In this document: positions 1 to 12,367 of the stretch, piece after piece | Position numbering within the stretch: the stretch's first letter is position 1 | Layout of the letters: each line of letters starts with the position of its first letter | Assembly: GCF_000220395.1 (NCBI RefSeq) | Contig: NW_004086380.1 | Span: forward strand, 1-42,495 | Source of the DNA: Ichthyophthirius multifiliis | Lineage: Eukaryota; Ciliophora; Oligohymenophorea; Hymenostomatida | Direction: 5' to 3' | DNA length: 42,495 nucleotides | The notes under the pieces: generated by a model | The model's database searches: none | Told to the model about the DNA's origin: nothing | Seen by the model: only the letters and a program-made list of their open reading frames with translations | Translations under genes and position numbers: made by a program

Positions 1-1
1 T

Positions 2-48
<47 letters not shown>

Positions 49-529
49 TAATATATATATATATATATATTAGAATATTTAAAAAGTTATTTTAAGTAAG
101 AATAAGATAGTTCTAATATTATTAATTTGGAACAATTTGTTATTTAAAATAAAATTATTACTATAAATAATGACAGTTTTTTTTGTATATTAATAATCTC
201 TATTTTTATAAAACACAGTTTTATACAAAATTAAATGATAATACTTATAAAATATTAATCGAAAAATTCAAATTTTAAATTATTTAATAAAAATGTATTA
301 AAATCAATATTAATAATTTAAAATTTGGTTTTTCATTTTAAAGATTTATTATTTTTATAAATATTTTTATCTAAATATAAAAATTATTAACATTATTTCC
401 TTTATATATTAAACATGAAAAGATAAAGAAATAATAATTAATATTTTTTAAAAATATAAATTATAAAATAAATTACTTAACTAAAAAATTAAATAAAAAA
501 TATAGAAAATTGATTATATTTTTGATGAT
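1..529. repeat. AT-rich DNA beginning with a (TA)n microsatellite
   Basis: The first 70 bases are almost pure alternating TA, and the rest is A/T-rich without a convincing reading frame. I see no telomeric G4T2-type repeat, so this is a window edge rather than a chromosome end. Confidence 0.7.
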
Positions 530-960
530 TTACTTATTTAATCTTCATAAAAACCAGCTTTATATTATAGGCATTCACCAAATTAAGAACATTTCTTACA
601 TCCTCTCAGGGCATCATATTCCAGTATTTTACTTTGTTAATTATCCCTCTGAAGAAGTATTTATACATTCTTTTTTAGTAAAATTCAATTAATATCCGTC
701 CATAAATTTATTACATAAGTAATAATAACATGATTGACAATTTGATATATATAACTGCATATAAAACAATCTTTAGTTTTATAATAAATATATTAATTAT
801 CATAGAAAACTCTGCAAACCAATATAATCACATTCTTAACATCCTTGATTACATTTAAACATTATTAAATCTATCAAAATAATATCCTTTCTTACAATAA
901 TGGCATAAGCTAACATATAGCCAAAATGACCAAAAGGACGATCATATTTAATAAACATAT
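530..960 (-). pseudogene. Decayed cysteine-rich (leishmanolysin-tail-like) gene fragment
   Basis: Read on the minus strand, short pieces resemble the cysteine-rich tail repeats of the leishmanolysin at 35538-40486. One piece reads GCKKCSQFGECLQ followed by KAGFYED (about 560-620); others contain GCQECDYIG and SNCQSC (about 730-860). They lie in different frames and have lost some cysteines. About 540-700 also resembles DNA at 6900-7020. I read this as a relic of a host surface-protein or protease gene. The low base complexity makes exact limits uncertain. Confidence 0.55.
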
Positions 961-3900
961 TAATATTTGTATTAAATATTTTTATTTTATATATATATAT
1001 ATATAAGCAAAATATTTGTAATGCTTGTTTATAAAAAAATTAGGATATAATTAAATATAAAAAAAAGCAAAATCTAATTTATTATGTTTTATATTAAATA
1101 CGAATATTTAAAGATTTTTTTTTTCAAAAATACTAAATATAAATATTAGTAAATATATAGAAAATTTATAATTATTAAATATTAAATTAATATTATTATT
1201 TGAATTTTGAAATGTTTAAATTATAATTTCTATTTATATTATAATAATTATTTTTAAAAATTCAATAAATAAAAAAACAGAAAAAATATAATATTTAAAA
1301 TTAAAATATATATATATATATATAAATGTTTAAATGTATAAAAAATAAATATATAAATTTATATATATTTATATATATATATATATTTATATCATATAGT
1401 TATATCAATATATATTTTTTTATGTTTTTTTATTTTTACTACATATACACATTTAAAATAATATTTACTCTATTTTTTATATTATTTTATAATTTTATAA
1501 TATATTATTTTTAAAAAATAAATTACATCATATTTATTTATTGAATTTATTGTTTTTTTTTTTAATAACATTTTTATTACTAAAATTTTTTTTTAGTTTT
1601 TTATATTTTATGTTAAATTTTTTTTTTTTCTATTTTATTCTACATAATAATAAGTTTATATCTTATAGTTACAATCTTATAACTACTAGTTTTTTCTTTA
1701 TATGATTTATAAATATATAAATATATTTTAAATATAAATTCTTTATATTTAATAATTTCTTGGAACTCCAAAATAATACATTTTTTTTATATGAATATTA
1801 AATTTTATTTATTATATTTTCTAAAATATTTTGAAATAAGATCGGATAATTTATAAAAATTTATCATTTAGTTTTTTATTATTCAAATATTTTTTTTACC
1901 AACATATTTTAGATTATTATAAACTATAGTTATTCTTATAGATTTAGTTTGTCAATTATTTAAAGAATAATACATTAGTTATGGTTTTATTTTTATATTT
2001 TTTGTAAAGTATCGTACATTTTCTCATATTCATCTTGCATTATTTACTGTAACTACATTTACGGTAATTATATGTCAATTTAAATAATATCAAAATACTT
2101 ATTATTATTTATTTTATTTAGTTTGTTATATTAATGTATATAATACTTAGTTCTTTGATAAGTTTACTTATATTTTTTATTGTTATGTTTTTTATCAGAA
2201 ATATATAAATTATTATATTTTTGAATTATTTTATAAATACTATTTTTAATAAATAAAATTTATAAAAAAATCAAATTTTAATAAATTAATTAATTAATTA
2301 ATATTTATGTCACTTAAAAATTTAATATTAGAGAAAATTATTATATATTTATTTATTATTGTTGATTATAAAAATTAATAATAATTAATAAAAACTTTTG
2401 TTGTTTATATAAAGAAAATATATAATATAATATTATTTTTATATATATATAATTATTTTCGCTATATATATAAAAAAAAAAATATAATATTATAATCATA
2501 AATATATAAAAATAATATATTTTTTTATTTATAAAAATAAAATTATTAAATATATTAAATATAAATATAAGATATATAAATAATATATTTTTAATTTTTA
2601 TTATTATTATTTTTATTTTTATAATCAAAAAATAAAAAATAAGATATATTTATAGAAAAATTATATTATTTTTTTATTTCAAATCTTTTTATAATTAATT
2701 AAGATTCATGGTAAATTTTGATTTTATTATATATAGATTTATGTCTAATAAAAATTTAATAAATAAATATTAAATCTAATAAATATTATTTTGTATTTTA
2801 TCTATATAAATCCTTGTTTTAATAAAAGAAAAAAAAATATTATTGAATATAATTTTTTTTATAAATGAGATTCCTTTTGACTATAAATTTATTAAGGAAA
2901 CTAATTTAATTTATTTATTATAAAATTATATAAACTTTTAAAATACAAATAAAGTATAAATAATAAAAAATATATAAAATATATTTTAATATAAAAATAT
3001 TTTTTTAATTATTATATTCATTTTTTTTTTCTTCTATTTTTAATATTTATCTTTTATTTTTATTTAGATAGAAATAATTTTTTTATATATTTATATTAAA
3101 TAATTTTAAAATAAAAAAAATATATTGTATTAAAAAAATATAATTTAATTGAAAATTTTCTTAATTCTTTTTTATTAAATATATAAATAATTTTTATTAA
3201 ATATTATGATTCTTATCTAATAAATTATTTTACTACTCAACTATTTTTTTATTTTTTTTCATACTATTTATACCTATAAATTAAAGATTTTGATTTTTAC
3301 ATTTATCTAATCTTTGAAAATATTATTGATTAAAATTAATTTAGATTATGTTTTTTTTATATAGATGAAATATTTATTTTTTAATATTATAGAAAAAAAA
3401 AGCCTTGTGAAATAATATAATTTAAAAAATTTATATATAATTATTATTTAAATAAAAATATTTATTATTAACGTGATGTTCTTATAAATAATTAATATAA
3501 TTTAAAATTTTATTAATTATATGTATAAATATAACTAATTGAATTTTTTTTATGTATATAACTTTTTTTAATAAGAATAAGAATAATGGTTTATATTTTT
3601 AGAATTTTATTTTTTAATAATCAATGTAAGTATTTTAAATTAAAATCATTGTTTTTTTATGTTTTTTATAAATCAGTTAAATTTTAATTCATATTAATTT
3701 TATAAATTGCATATATTTGTTTTAAAGTTATAAAGAGATTATTAAAAAATATTATTTTTAATCTTTTTAATTGATTTTTATATCTTAATTTTATATGTTT
3801 TTTTTAATTTATACACAAAAAATAATGATTAATATTATTCCAAAGTGTTTCCTTTTTTTTTTTAATTATCTTTGAATTCATAAGTTTTATATATATAATT

Positions 3901-4007
3901 AAAATGTTTATTATTTTTAACAATAAAAATTTTTTATATAGTTATTATGATTTCCCTTTTATTTTTTGTAATTAATGAAATATATTTCTGGATTAATATT
4001 TTTCTCG
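961..4007. other. AT-rich stretch with no recognisable gene
   Basis: About 3 kb of A/T-rich DNA with (TA)n runs (for example 990-1005, 1307-1324 and 1370-1390) and homopolymer A or T tracts. Open frames exist on both strands, but with TGA as the only stop and G so rare, long frames arise by chance. None gives a protein with a familiar motif. If the fragments at 530-960 and 4720-5010 came from one gene, this stretch separates its two halves. Confidence 0.6.
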
Positions 4008-4090
4008 CTTATCTGATAGCTAATTAACTGACTCTACCATTTTACTCCATCATAGTGTATAGTGACCCAAAAAATTGGGTAAATATGATT
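4008..4090. other. Compositionally odd patch with a short palindrome
   Basis: This patch is much less AT-rich than its surroundings. It contains the perfect palindrome ACCCAAAAAATTGGGT (4065-4080) preceded by TATAGTGACCC. It could be the eroded end of a DNA transposon or a small RNA gene. I could not find a matching inverted end or a cloverleaf, so the nature is unknown. Confidence 0.25.
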
Positions 4091-4719
4091 ATATTAATAC
4101 TAAAAATTATGTTTTATTTCCTCTATTTTATCAGCATTTACATCTCCTAATTCATGGTTTGATTATTTTACATAGAGTGCAATATTGATTTTGATTTTAT
4201 TAATTTTTGGAGAAACTATGATGTGTACTTTATTTAGAATGATGTTAAATTATATAAATACTAAATTGAGAACATTGTAAAAGAGTAGTAATTATCTAAT
4301 ATTTATTAAATTAAAATGTTATTTATAATCACCTACTGTTTATTAATCATAAAATTAATTTGGAAGAAAGAAAAAAGATAATATAGTTAATTTATTAAAA
4401 TGTTTTTAGTATTACCTTATTGATAGAAATATATATAAGAAGAGTAATTAAAGAAAAAAACAATTTAAAAAAATAATATTATTTCTTAAGAAGTTGAAAA
4501 AAAAATTAATAATATAGGATAATAAACATATCAAATTTTATAATATAAAATATTAAAGATATATTAAATTACTAAAAAAATTAAAAAATTACTTTTATAA
4601 AAAAAAAATATATATATTATAAATATATTTATATATATGTATTTTTATATTTATATATAAAAAAAATATACAATTTATTATAATATATATATATAAACTT
4701 AATATTGCACGAATTTTGA
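4091..4719. other. AT-rich stretch, nothing recognised
   Basis: The first 200 bases keep slightly mixed composition (4120-4280), and the rest is A/T-rich with (TA)n runs near 4608-4700. No frame gives recognisable motifs. Confidence 0.5.
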
Positions 4720-5010
4720 TTACTAAAGCTAGCAAATTCCTAAAGTTTAATTAGACTAATATCCTTATTTACCATTATATTTATTCATGCTATAAAATAG
4801 CATAAATTTAACTTACTAACAAATATTTCTATATATTTAGAACTATTTCTTTTACTTCACTTACAAAATTTTCATTATCATTTGCTTCAAAACAATCCAG
4901 ATAGCAATTAACTCATTTAAATTTAGGTGGGATTATACATTTGCTGTTTACACAAACTCTTTTTTCAGAATAATAATTCGGACATATAAGGGTTATAATT
5001 ACAGAATCAA
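4720..5010 (-). pseudogene. Decayed leishmanolysin fragment (EGF-like segment)
   Basis: The minus strand aligns by eye with the segment of the leishmanolysin at about 37080-37480 and with 7450-7770. Shared landmarks in order are an ATTATAACCC/ATTATACCCC block, the Cys-rich EGF-like stretch (NFCSEKGVC in the intact gene), a block ending GAAAATTTTGTA, and a final TTAGGAATTTGCTAG (intact gene TTGGGTATTTGCTAG). The coding frame is lost. It is a second relic copy, older-looking or more eroded than the one at 6660-7960. Confidence 0.6.
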
Positions 5011-5486
5011 TAAAAAATAGAATTCACCTAAAATATTAATTTATTTATGTTTTTTATATATAATGTTTGTAATCATATATTATAAAATTATAAATATAAT
5101 TTATTAATTATTATTATATTTTATATTTAAATATAATATATATTTTGTTTTTAAAAAAAAAATAACTGAATTATAAAATAATAAAAAATGAAAAAAGTGA
5201 ATTAATTAATCAATTCTCAATATAATTGAAGAAATAATTAAAAATTTTAAATGAAAATTACTTTAAAATCCCATAAACACAGAAATATTATAAGATTAAA
5301 TAAAAATAGTCTAAAATCTAATTGATTTATAAAAATTATATGAGTATATAAAATAAAAAAAAATAAAGATTACATTGGTATATTTATAAAATAATGTATA
5401 TAAAGTATTAAAAATTGATTTAATTCGACAAATATTTAAAGTTTAATTTGAAAAAACTTTAGATAGTATATTGATGAAAATAGTGA

Positions 5487-5935
5487 AATATATTAAATAT
5501 CATTAAAATTAGAAAACATTGCAAATAAAAAATTAAAAAAGCATTTAAAATATTACAAAAAAGAATACAAAATAATGAAGAAAATAAAAACAAAAGTGAA
5601 TAAAATATTTCTAATAATTAATAATTATAAAAAATTAAATAAAAAGTTCGAATAACAGTTAATCCTTCTTTTTAAAATTACTAATAAAAATTTAAATTAA
5701 TAAATTCCTTAATCATTAATTTTAAAAGAAATTTTATTTCTGATTAAGAAAAATAATTTTTATTCTAAAATTTTGTTTCATTTAAATAAAAAGAACTATT
5801 AATAAAAAATATTTAAGAATATGAAACATAGTTAATTTTTCAAACTTAAAAATATAGATTCTAAATAAAGTTAAATTAATTGTCAAAAAAAACTATTAAT
5901 AAAATTAAAGAATTCTTTTAATTAAATTAATACAT
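5487..5935 (+). CDS. Possible Q/K/N-rich coding fragment (weak)
   Basis: A frame open from about 5487 to TGA at 5933-5935 encodes a lysine-, glutamine- and asparagine-rich, coiled-coil-like polypeptide with stretches such as NNEENKNKSEQNISNN and IQEYETQLIFQTQKY. The first part reads better in a neighbouring frame (SIDENSEIYQISLKLENIA), which would imply a splice or an indel near 5560. There is no domain I recognise and no convincing start codon. Because TGA is the only stop and G is scarce here, chance openness is a real alternative. Confidence 0.25.
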
Positions 5936-6655
5936 GAATAATTTTGTACTTATTTATATATATTAAAATATATACTTGTTTATTTTTATTATTTGATAAC
6001 AATATATGGATAGTTTATAATTTAAAAAAAAATATTTTAAATTATATTATAAAAATAGAATTTCAATTTTATTTTATAAAGAAATTAAATATATTAATAA
6101 AATTAAGTTTATTTGATTAATATAATAAATTAAACATTTAGGATAAAAAATATAAAATTTAAAAAACTAATTATATATCAGAATTTTATAAAATTAAATA
6201 ACTCATAAGCATTAATTAATAAATCATTTTTATTTTAAATTTCAACAATTTACTTATTTTATTATATATTAATATAAACTAAATATAAATTAATAAATTT
6301 AGATATTTTAATATATGTAAAAATTTAAGTCTAATTTATTTAATTTAATAAAATAAAAAATTAAAAGTTTTAAACTTAAATATTAATTTTGTGATTAATA
6401 ATAAATAATTTTAATTAATAAATTGAATTCTTTTTGAAAAATTAAATAGAAAAATAAAAATATTATAAAGTGTTAATAAATATATTATAATGTATATTTT
6501 ATATATATAAAAATACTATTTTTTTTTTTTTAAATGGTTAGTTTAATTTTTTTAAATTATATGATTTTAATTAATTAATCAAAAAAAAAAATATTTTATA
6601 AAATTAAAAACATATTTTTTTATTATTAATAAAAATTATATAATATTTCAATCAA
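5936..6655. other. AT-rich stretch, nothing recognised
   Basis: A/T-rich DNA with poly-A, poly-T and (TA)n runs (for example 6500-6511 and 6520-6530). A possible continuation of the weak frame at 5487-5935 can be read through it, but it carries no recognisable motif. Confidence 0.5.
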
Positions 6656-6659
6656 AAGT

Positions 6660-7960
6660 TTTCAAATTATTATTATTTAATTTTAGTATTATTGTATTAT
6701 GAACATACCTTATACAAACCATAAATTTTATCCTCTTTAGTAACTTTATAGCATGTATCTTCATAATAATAATATTTATATCTAGGAGTACAACTGAAGT
6801 AATGACTTGAATTACAAGAACTACAATCACTAAATTTAATACTGTAACTAATACCATTATATAGTTTATTTTCTAGTTGTTTATCTTAAAATTACAAATA
6901 TTTCCATATTAAGAGCACATTCCTAAGGGCATTATTATCCAGTATTTTCATATGTAGATCTTCTAGAAGTTATTATTTCACATATTCTTTTAGTTGAATT
7001 CAATTAGAATCCGTTAATATATTTATTATATAAGTATTAATAGCAGATTTTACAATAAGGGAAATTCACATGAACATTCTAATAAAAATTTTAATATGAT
7101 AATCAAAATAACAATCGATAAATACAATATTAACATCCTAAAAATAAACAAACTAACATCAGGTCATTACTTAACATAACTACCATCAATACTTAATAAT
7201 TTACTTCTCTCACAAACAAATCAATATGCTGCATTATTATAATTACATAATAAGTAATATTACTAAACACAAAGTGAATTTTCGATCTAAACTTATTCTA
7301 AATACTTTTAGTAGTATCACATATGGAATATGTATTAAGATTATTTTATTAAATATATCCTCAGAAAATTCCCTCAGAAGCTTAAGTTTCTTAGTTTTCG
7401 AAAAATCCTAAAAGGGCATTAACTTAAACACTACTATTATTATAATTAAAGAAGCCTTTTTTTATTTACAAATACCCAATGTTTGATTAAGAGAAAATCT
7501 TTGAATAATTTCTTTTACATGGTTCGCATTTCCCAGCACTTTCGTATAGTCTTAAAGGATAATCTGAATTTAAGTATTATATGGGTTAAAGAATTTACCT
7601 GAAATACATAAGTTCACATACAAAATTTTCATTATCAACAGCTCCAAAACATTCTATATAGCAATCAACTCATCCAAATCTAGTTGGGCAAATACATTGA
7701 CATTTACAAAAACTGCTTTTTCTGAACAGAAATTTAGACATATAGAGGGGTATAATTACTGAATCTTTTATAATTTTAAAGACATGTGATTTTACCTTTA
7801 GCTTTTTAGCAACTTTGACGGTGTAATTTTTTAAATTATTTTATTTTCCTTTTCGACATAAAACTTATAATTTTATCTTGGTCAAATAAAACAAAAATGG
7901 AATAACTAAGATATAAAAGACACAAACAATATTCATGAATATTTAACCAAAAGCATCTTA
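6660..7960 (-). pseudogene. Decayed leishmanolysin C-terminal half
   Basis: The minus strand from about 7960 down to 6660 follows the intact leishmanolysin from about 36940 onward. Around 7780 it has AAAATCACATGTCTTTAAAA against AAATCACATGTCCTTAAGA. Next comes ATTATACCCCTCTATATGTC, then the EGF-like block (TGTTCAGAAAAAG). Farther along, GTGCTGGGAAATGCGAAC matches GGGCTGGGAAATGCGAAC of the intact gene. Still farther, 6680-6850 reads as a cysteine-rich repeat (SIKFSDCSSCNSSHYFSC). Several frame breaks are present, and no protease-domain motif (HExxH) is recognisable upstream. I interpret it as a broken paralogue of the 35538-40486 gene lying just downstream of the related minus-strand gene at 8573-9571. 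Confidence 0.7.
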
Positions 7961-8572
7961 TTTAAGCCCAAAATCTCTTCTAGGAGCCTAAAAAAGGTTC
8001 CATTTATGTATATTTTAAAATTTAACTTAATAAAATATATATAAACCTCGATTATGAAATTCTTTTAACCGTAACAATTGAAATGAAATAAAAATCAAAA
8101 TAAATATAAAAGATGCCCAAAAATGATTATTAGATTATTTGCGTATTTTGTAATAATCGTCGCTTGTTTTTTATCGTAAGAAAGTTATAATATCAATAAT
8201 AAAAAGTGTTTTGTTAATTAATAATGATAAAGCAAATTAACTATGTAAGGTTTAAAATTTTTAAGTATAAAGTAATAAAAAAATATAAAAAAGAATATAA
8301 ATAAAAAATTTATATAAGTAAATAAATATTTGTTGTCTAATTTTAATCTATTTATTATTTAAAAAAAAACTCTTATTTTTTATAAAAATACTAATATAAT
8401 AATTAATATAGTTTAAAATAATTTTTTTTAATTAAATAGAAATAATAAAAAAATAGATATTACATATTTATATATATAATATTATGATTATTTTAAATAA
8501 TTTTATTAATGATTCTAATCAAAAACAGCAAATAACTCAAACTAAGTATTATTTAAAAGCATGGTTATTTAA
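7961..8572. other. Spacer between relic and cysteine-rich gene
   Basis: Mostly A/T-rich DNA. Its left 200 bases may still hold eroded leishmanolysin sequence, but I cannot align them by eye. No separate gene is seen. Confidence 0.45.
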
Positions 8573-9571
8573 TCATTAATGATTAGCTTAAACTTTATGT
8601 AAAAATCTAGAATTGAGATTTGTTAAGCATTATTTTTCCGATTCATTATAATTATATCCCTCTCTACATTAGTTGCATCTATTTTTATCACATGTTACAC
8701 AATTATTGAATTTACTACTGCAACTTAGACATTGTTTATTTTCATGATCTTCCTAATCTTCATAGTCATCATAATAACCATCCCAGCATTCTTTACATTT
8801 TCCAGAATCACTACATAAATAACATCCATCAAAGCAAAAAGTTGCTAAATTTTATTTGATAGCACTACCTTCTTCACATTATTTTTCAATCTTACTATAT
8901 GAATATTTATTAATACATCTTTCGCAAAAACTATGACTGCATCTTTAGCAATTACTGAATTTAATACTACAACTAATACATATTTTATTTCTATTTTCGT
9001 CTAAATCTTAATAAAAGCCATCTTAACATTATAAACATTCTCCAGATTAAGAACATTTATCACATCCTTCTTAACTACAAGACTCTCCATATTATATATA
9101 ACCATCCTATGTATTTTCTTGTTAGCATTAACCAGAGACATCTTTTAAATAACCTGTCTAACATCTAGTACAACTATTTTCAGTACATCTTTAACAATTA
9201 CTAAATTTACTAGTACAAATAACACAAGTTGTGTCCTCTTTTTCGTCTAAATTAACATAATAACCATCCTTACATTCCATACATTCTCCAGATTGATAAC
9301 ATATATCACATCCTTCATTGCAATGATCTCCTGTATATTTATCTATTAAAGTATCTTTGATGCATTTTGTTTCAGAAAAAAGTATTAAATATCCTTTAGC
9401 ACATACAGAGCAACTATTTTGTGTACATTTTATACAATTACCGAAATTAGTTTTGCAAGAAACACAATCATGAGTATCTTAATCTTAATATTAATCTTCT
9501 TAACATCCAGTTGAAGTATTTATAACGCTATCATTTTATTATTGACTAGATTCGGTCAATATTAAAAACAT
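8573..9571 (-). CDS. Cysteine-rich furin-like/GFR-type repeat protein
   Basis: A 332-residue frame ends at TGA (8575-8573). It holds four imperfect cysteine-rich modules, each a CxxC..SGEC.(E/Q)C.DGYY stretch followed by CxSCSSKFSNCxxC and a C..CxxGY stretch. Such growth-factor-receptor/furin-like repeats are common in ciliate surface and secreted proteins, including leishmanolysin tails. The modules are close relatives of the tail repeats at 38106-39459, but there is no protease domain, membrane segment or clear GPI tail here. The only in-frame ATG (9571-9569) gives MFLILTESSQ, a truncated signal peptide. The ATG at 9605-9603 is one base out of frame; in the coding frame the upstream codons read FKKLILINLL, an excellent signal peptide core. 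So the true start may be 9605, with one base extra. Function is otherwise unknown. Confidence 0.8.
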
Positions 9572-9605
9572 TAATAAGTTAATTAGAATTAGTTTTTTGA
9601 ACATT

Positions 9606-9858
9606 ATTTTTTTTATTATTATTTTTTATTTATATAAATTTTGTTAATATATTATTTTATTAATTGATGAATATATATGAATATTGTTATATGTATTTAT
9701 TTTTTCTATTTTATTTTTAAATGCATTATAATTTTGTTTTATTTTAAATTTTGTATTTTATGTTGTGGTGATTTAATAAATAAAATGCAAAATATATAAA
9801 TTTTCTATTTTATTTATATTAAATATTAATATTTTTATATATATATAATATTATTTTT

Positions 9859-9921
<63 letters not shown>

Positions 9922-11465
9922 TTTTTAGCCTATGCTTTTATGATATTTTATATTTTTATTTTTTTTATTTTTGAAATTAATAGCAAAAATATAATTGATA
10001 TATTTTTAATATTATGAACAAAATAATATAGATTTTTAAAATATTGATTTAATATTTTTTATATAATTAATAGTGTCAAAGATATTTATTTTAATAAAAA
10101 TATATTATATTATAAGGAAATTTTTATATTAATATTAATTTGTATCACCACAAATTTGATAATTTATAAAATGTTTTGAATTAAAATATTCGTAAATAAT
10201 TTTAAAATTATATAATTTAAATAAAATAAAAAATAAACTAAAAAATATTTAGAGATAGATATTAATTAAATGAAAAATATATAAAATAGAATATTTTATA
10301 ATTAAAAAAAATTATATTCAAAAAAAATATAATATAATTATATAAATATATTTTTATTTTTTATTTATTCAATATAAATATATGAATTTAATTAATTTTA
10401 TTAATATATGCAAATAAAATATTTTAAAAAATATACATTATGTTTTATTTGATTTTAAAACTTTTATTTATAAAGAAAAATAATTAAATTTTGTAAATTA
10501 AATAAAACAAAATTAATAAGATATGAATTCTATTTTAAAAAAAATAAAATATTTATAAATTAAAATTATAATAGATATTTTTATTTTACGTATTTTTTTT
10601 TGTTATATTATTTATATATATATATTATATAAAATAAATATTCTATTTTATATTGATTCTATTTTTATTAATTTTATTTATATATAAATTCTTTAAAAAA
10701 AATATATAATATTTATTAATTTAATATTATAATTTATAAAAAATAATATTAATTATAAAATTTTTATTTAATTAAAATTATATATTATTATAAAATCTTC
10801 ATTTTATATATATTAATTTTAATATTATTTTATACTTAATATTTAAAATGAAATAATAAAATATCTTTTAAAATATATAATAATATATTTTATTCTTTTA
10901 AAAATAATTTTTTAATAAATTTATAAATATTTTTTTATTTATTATTTAATCATAAATATATTTTTTTCTATTAAAAAATTATAGATATATGATTTATAAG
11001 ATTTTATTAAATTAAGTATTTTTTATCATTTATATGTTTATATAGTTATATTATTTATATATATTTTGTATATTAAACATGTTAAAAATATTTTTTTTTC
11101 TATTTTTATATATATATTTATAAAAATATATATATGAAAATATATATTTTAAATTCATTAATTATTTATTATATTTAAAAATAAAAAAAATTTAATATTT
11201 ATAATAATAATATATATTATATATAATATTTTAAGTAATATAATATTTATTTAGTTAAAAATTTGAAAATAATATATTAATTATAAAATCAACAATAATA
11301 TTTAGTTTAATCAAATAAATAAATATTTACAAAAAAACAAGTATATAATAAAATATATATTTTTTTTATTATATATAGTGTTAATAAGAATTATTATATT
11401 TATTATTACTCATCATATTTACATATACATATACATATACATATGTATATGTAAATATGCTAAAT
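9606..11465. other. Extremely AT-rich stretch with (TA)n microsatellite and hairpin
   Basis: No gene is recognised. It contains a long (TA)n tract at 9862-9920 and many A/T homopolymers. The right end (11414-11459) is a near-perfect inverted repeat with arms CATATTTACATATACAT and ATGTATATGTAAATATG around a short loop. That hairpin lies six bases before the N run. The left end (9606-9800) is presumably the upstream region of the cysteine-rich gene. Confidence 0.6.
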
Positions 11466-11486
11466 NNNNNNNNNNNNNNNNNNNNN
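11466..11486. other. Assembly gap (21 N)
   Basis: A run of 21 N cuts the minus-strand ATPase gene. Sequence to its left is not a continuation of that gene, so the true gap is larger than shown or the two sides are misjoined. Confidence 0.95.
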
Positions 11487-12367
11487 AATTCTTTAGAGTC
11501 TAAAACAATTTACTTACCATTCCTATAAACATCTATTTTAATTGAAATATCTGCAAATTTTCTCAATTTAGTCAACGATAACCTCAAGATTACATAATTA
11601 ACTATCGCAGTAATCAATGAAGTGAAAATAATGATAATCGCGAACATAACATATCCTTGCACGATCCAAATGGCAATTGAAATATATTAAAAAAGGAAGA
11701 AAACTTCCGTCAATACACGTACTAAATATTCTATAAGGGTTGGAATCGGTATATGTATTTTACACAATCCATATTTTTCTTTTTTATTTAAAATATCTTC
11801 TTAATTATTTTTAAATCCATTTTTGTGTCTTTAAAATAACTCTTCCAAATTATAGTTTTCCACCTCTCTATAATAAACTGGAATAAATCCTTAATTTATT
11901 TCATTATATTCATATTTTAAATGTCTATTTACAAATCCGAAATTATTATATTTAAAATTCTATTTTTTCAGTATTTCATATGTATTATCGTTATTTTTAA
12001 TCAAAAAATGAGTACATTGTTTCAAGGAATTACTTTAAATATATAGAGATTTTAATCTAAGTCTGACACTGTTTCTCAGTAAAAAAGCATATATTCCGAA
12101 ACTACATATTATTAGAAATAATGTCAATATTATTTTCTCTATTTTTAATTAAAGTGCGAATATATTTTCGATCATCAACTATCCTTCAATGTCATTTGCA
12201 ATTATTTTTAGTTAGTTTTTATTGTTTACTATTAGACCTGAAATAGTTGTAGATGATTTATTTTAATTTTATTATAAGCCTTGTTTTTAATCTTAAATTT
12301 AATTTAATACATTCAAACTTCCTTTTGAGACAGCAGTATATTTTAAATGTTCATTAGTAAGCAACAT
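11487..12367 (-). CDS. P5-type ATPase, N-terminal part (copy 1, 3' end missing)
   Basis: This is an uninterrupted frame from ATG (12367-12365) for 293 codons up to the N gap. It is the inverted paralogue of the gene starting at 17433 and aligns with it from the first methionine. In order there is a variable N-terminal tail of about 65 residues, a first hydrophobic segment (KIILTLFLIICSFGIYAFLL), a cytosolic stretch with FVNRHLKYEYNEINQGFIPV, then two membrane segments (FFLFQYISIAIWIVQGY and IIIIFTSLITAIVNYVIL). It ends in the start of the actuator domain (DVYRNGKQIVLDSKE). The catalytic P, N and remaining membrane parts are not in the window. About 245 bases separate its start from the divergent reductase gene at 12613, so the two probably share an upstream region. 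It could be functional if the rest lies within the gap, or a truncated duplicate. Confidence 0.85.

Noticed and set aside
1-70. Telomere or chromosome end
   Set aside because: The sequence is (TA)n, not a G4T2 or G3T3 type ciliate telomere repeat.
1326-2628. Open frames coding Ile/Tyr/Phe-rich hydrophobic peptides
   Set aside because: They are made of ATA, TAT and TTT triplets in microsatellite-like DNA. With TGA as the only stop such frames are expected by chance.
4008-4060. tRNA-like TAGCTA..GACTCTACCA stretch
   Set aside because: No acceptor stem, anticodon arm or T-arm pairing could be built on either strand.
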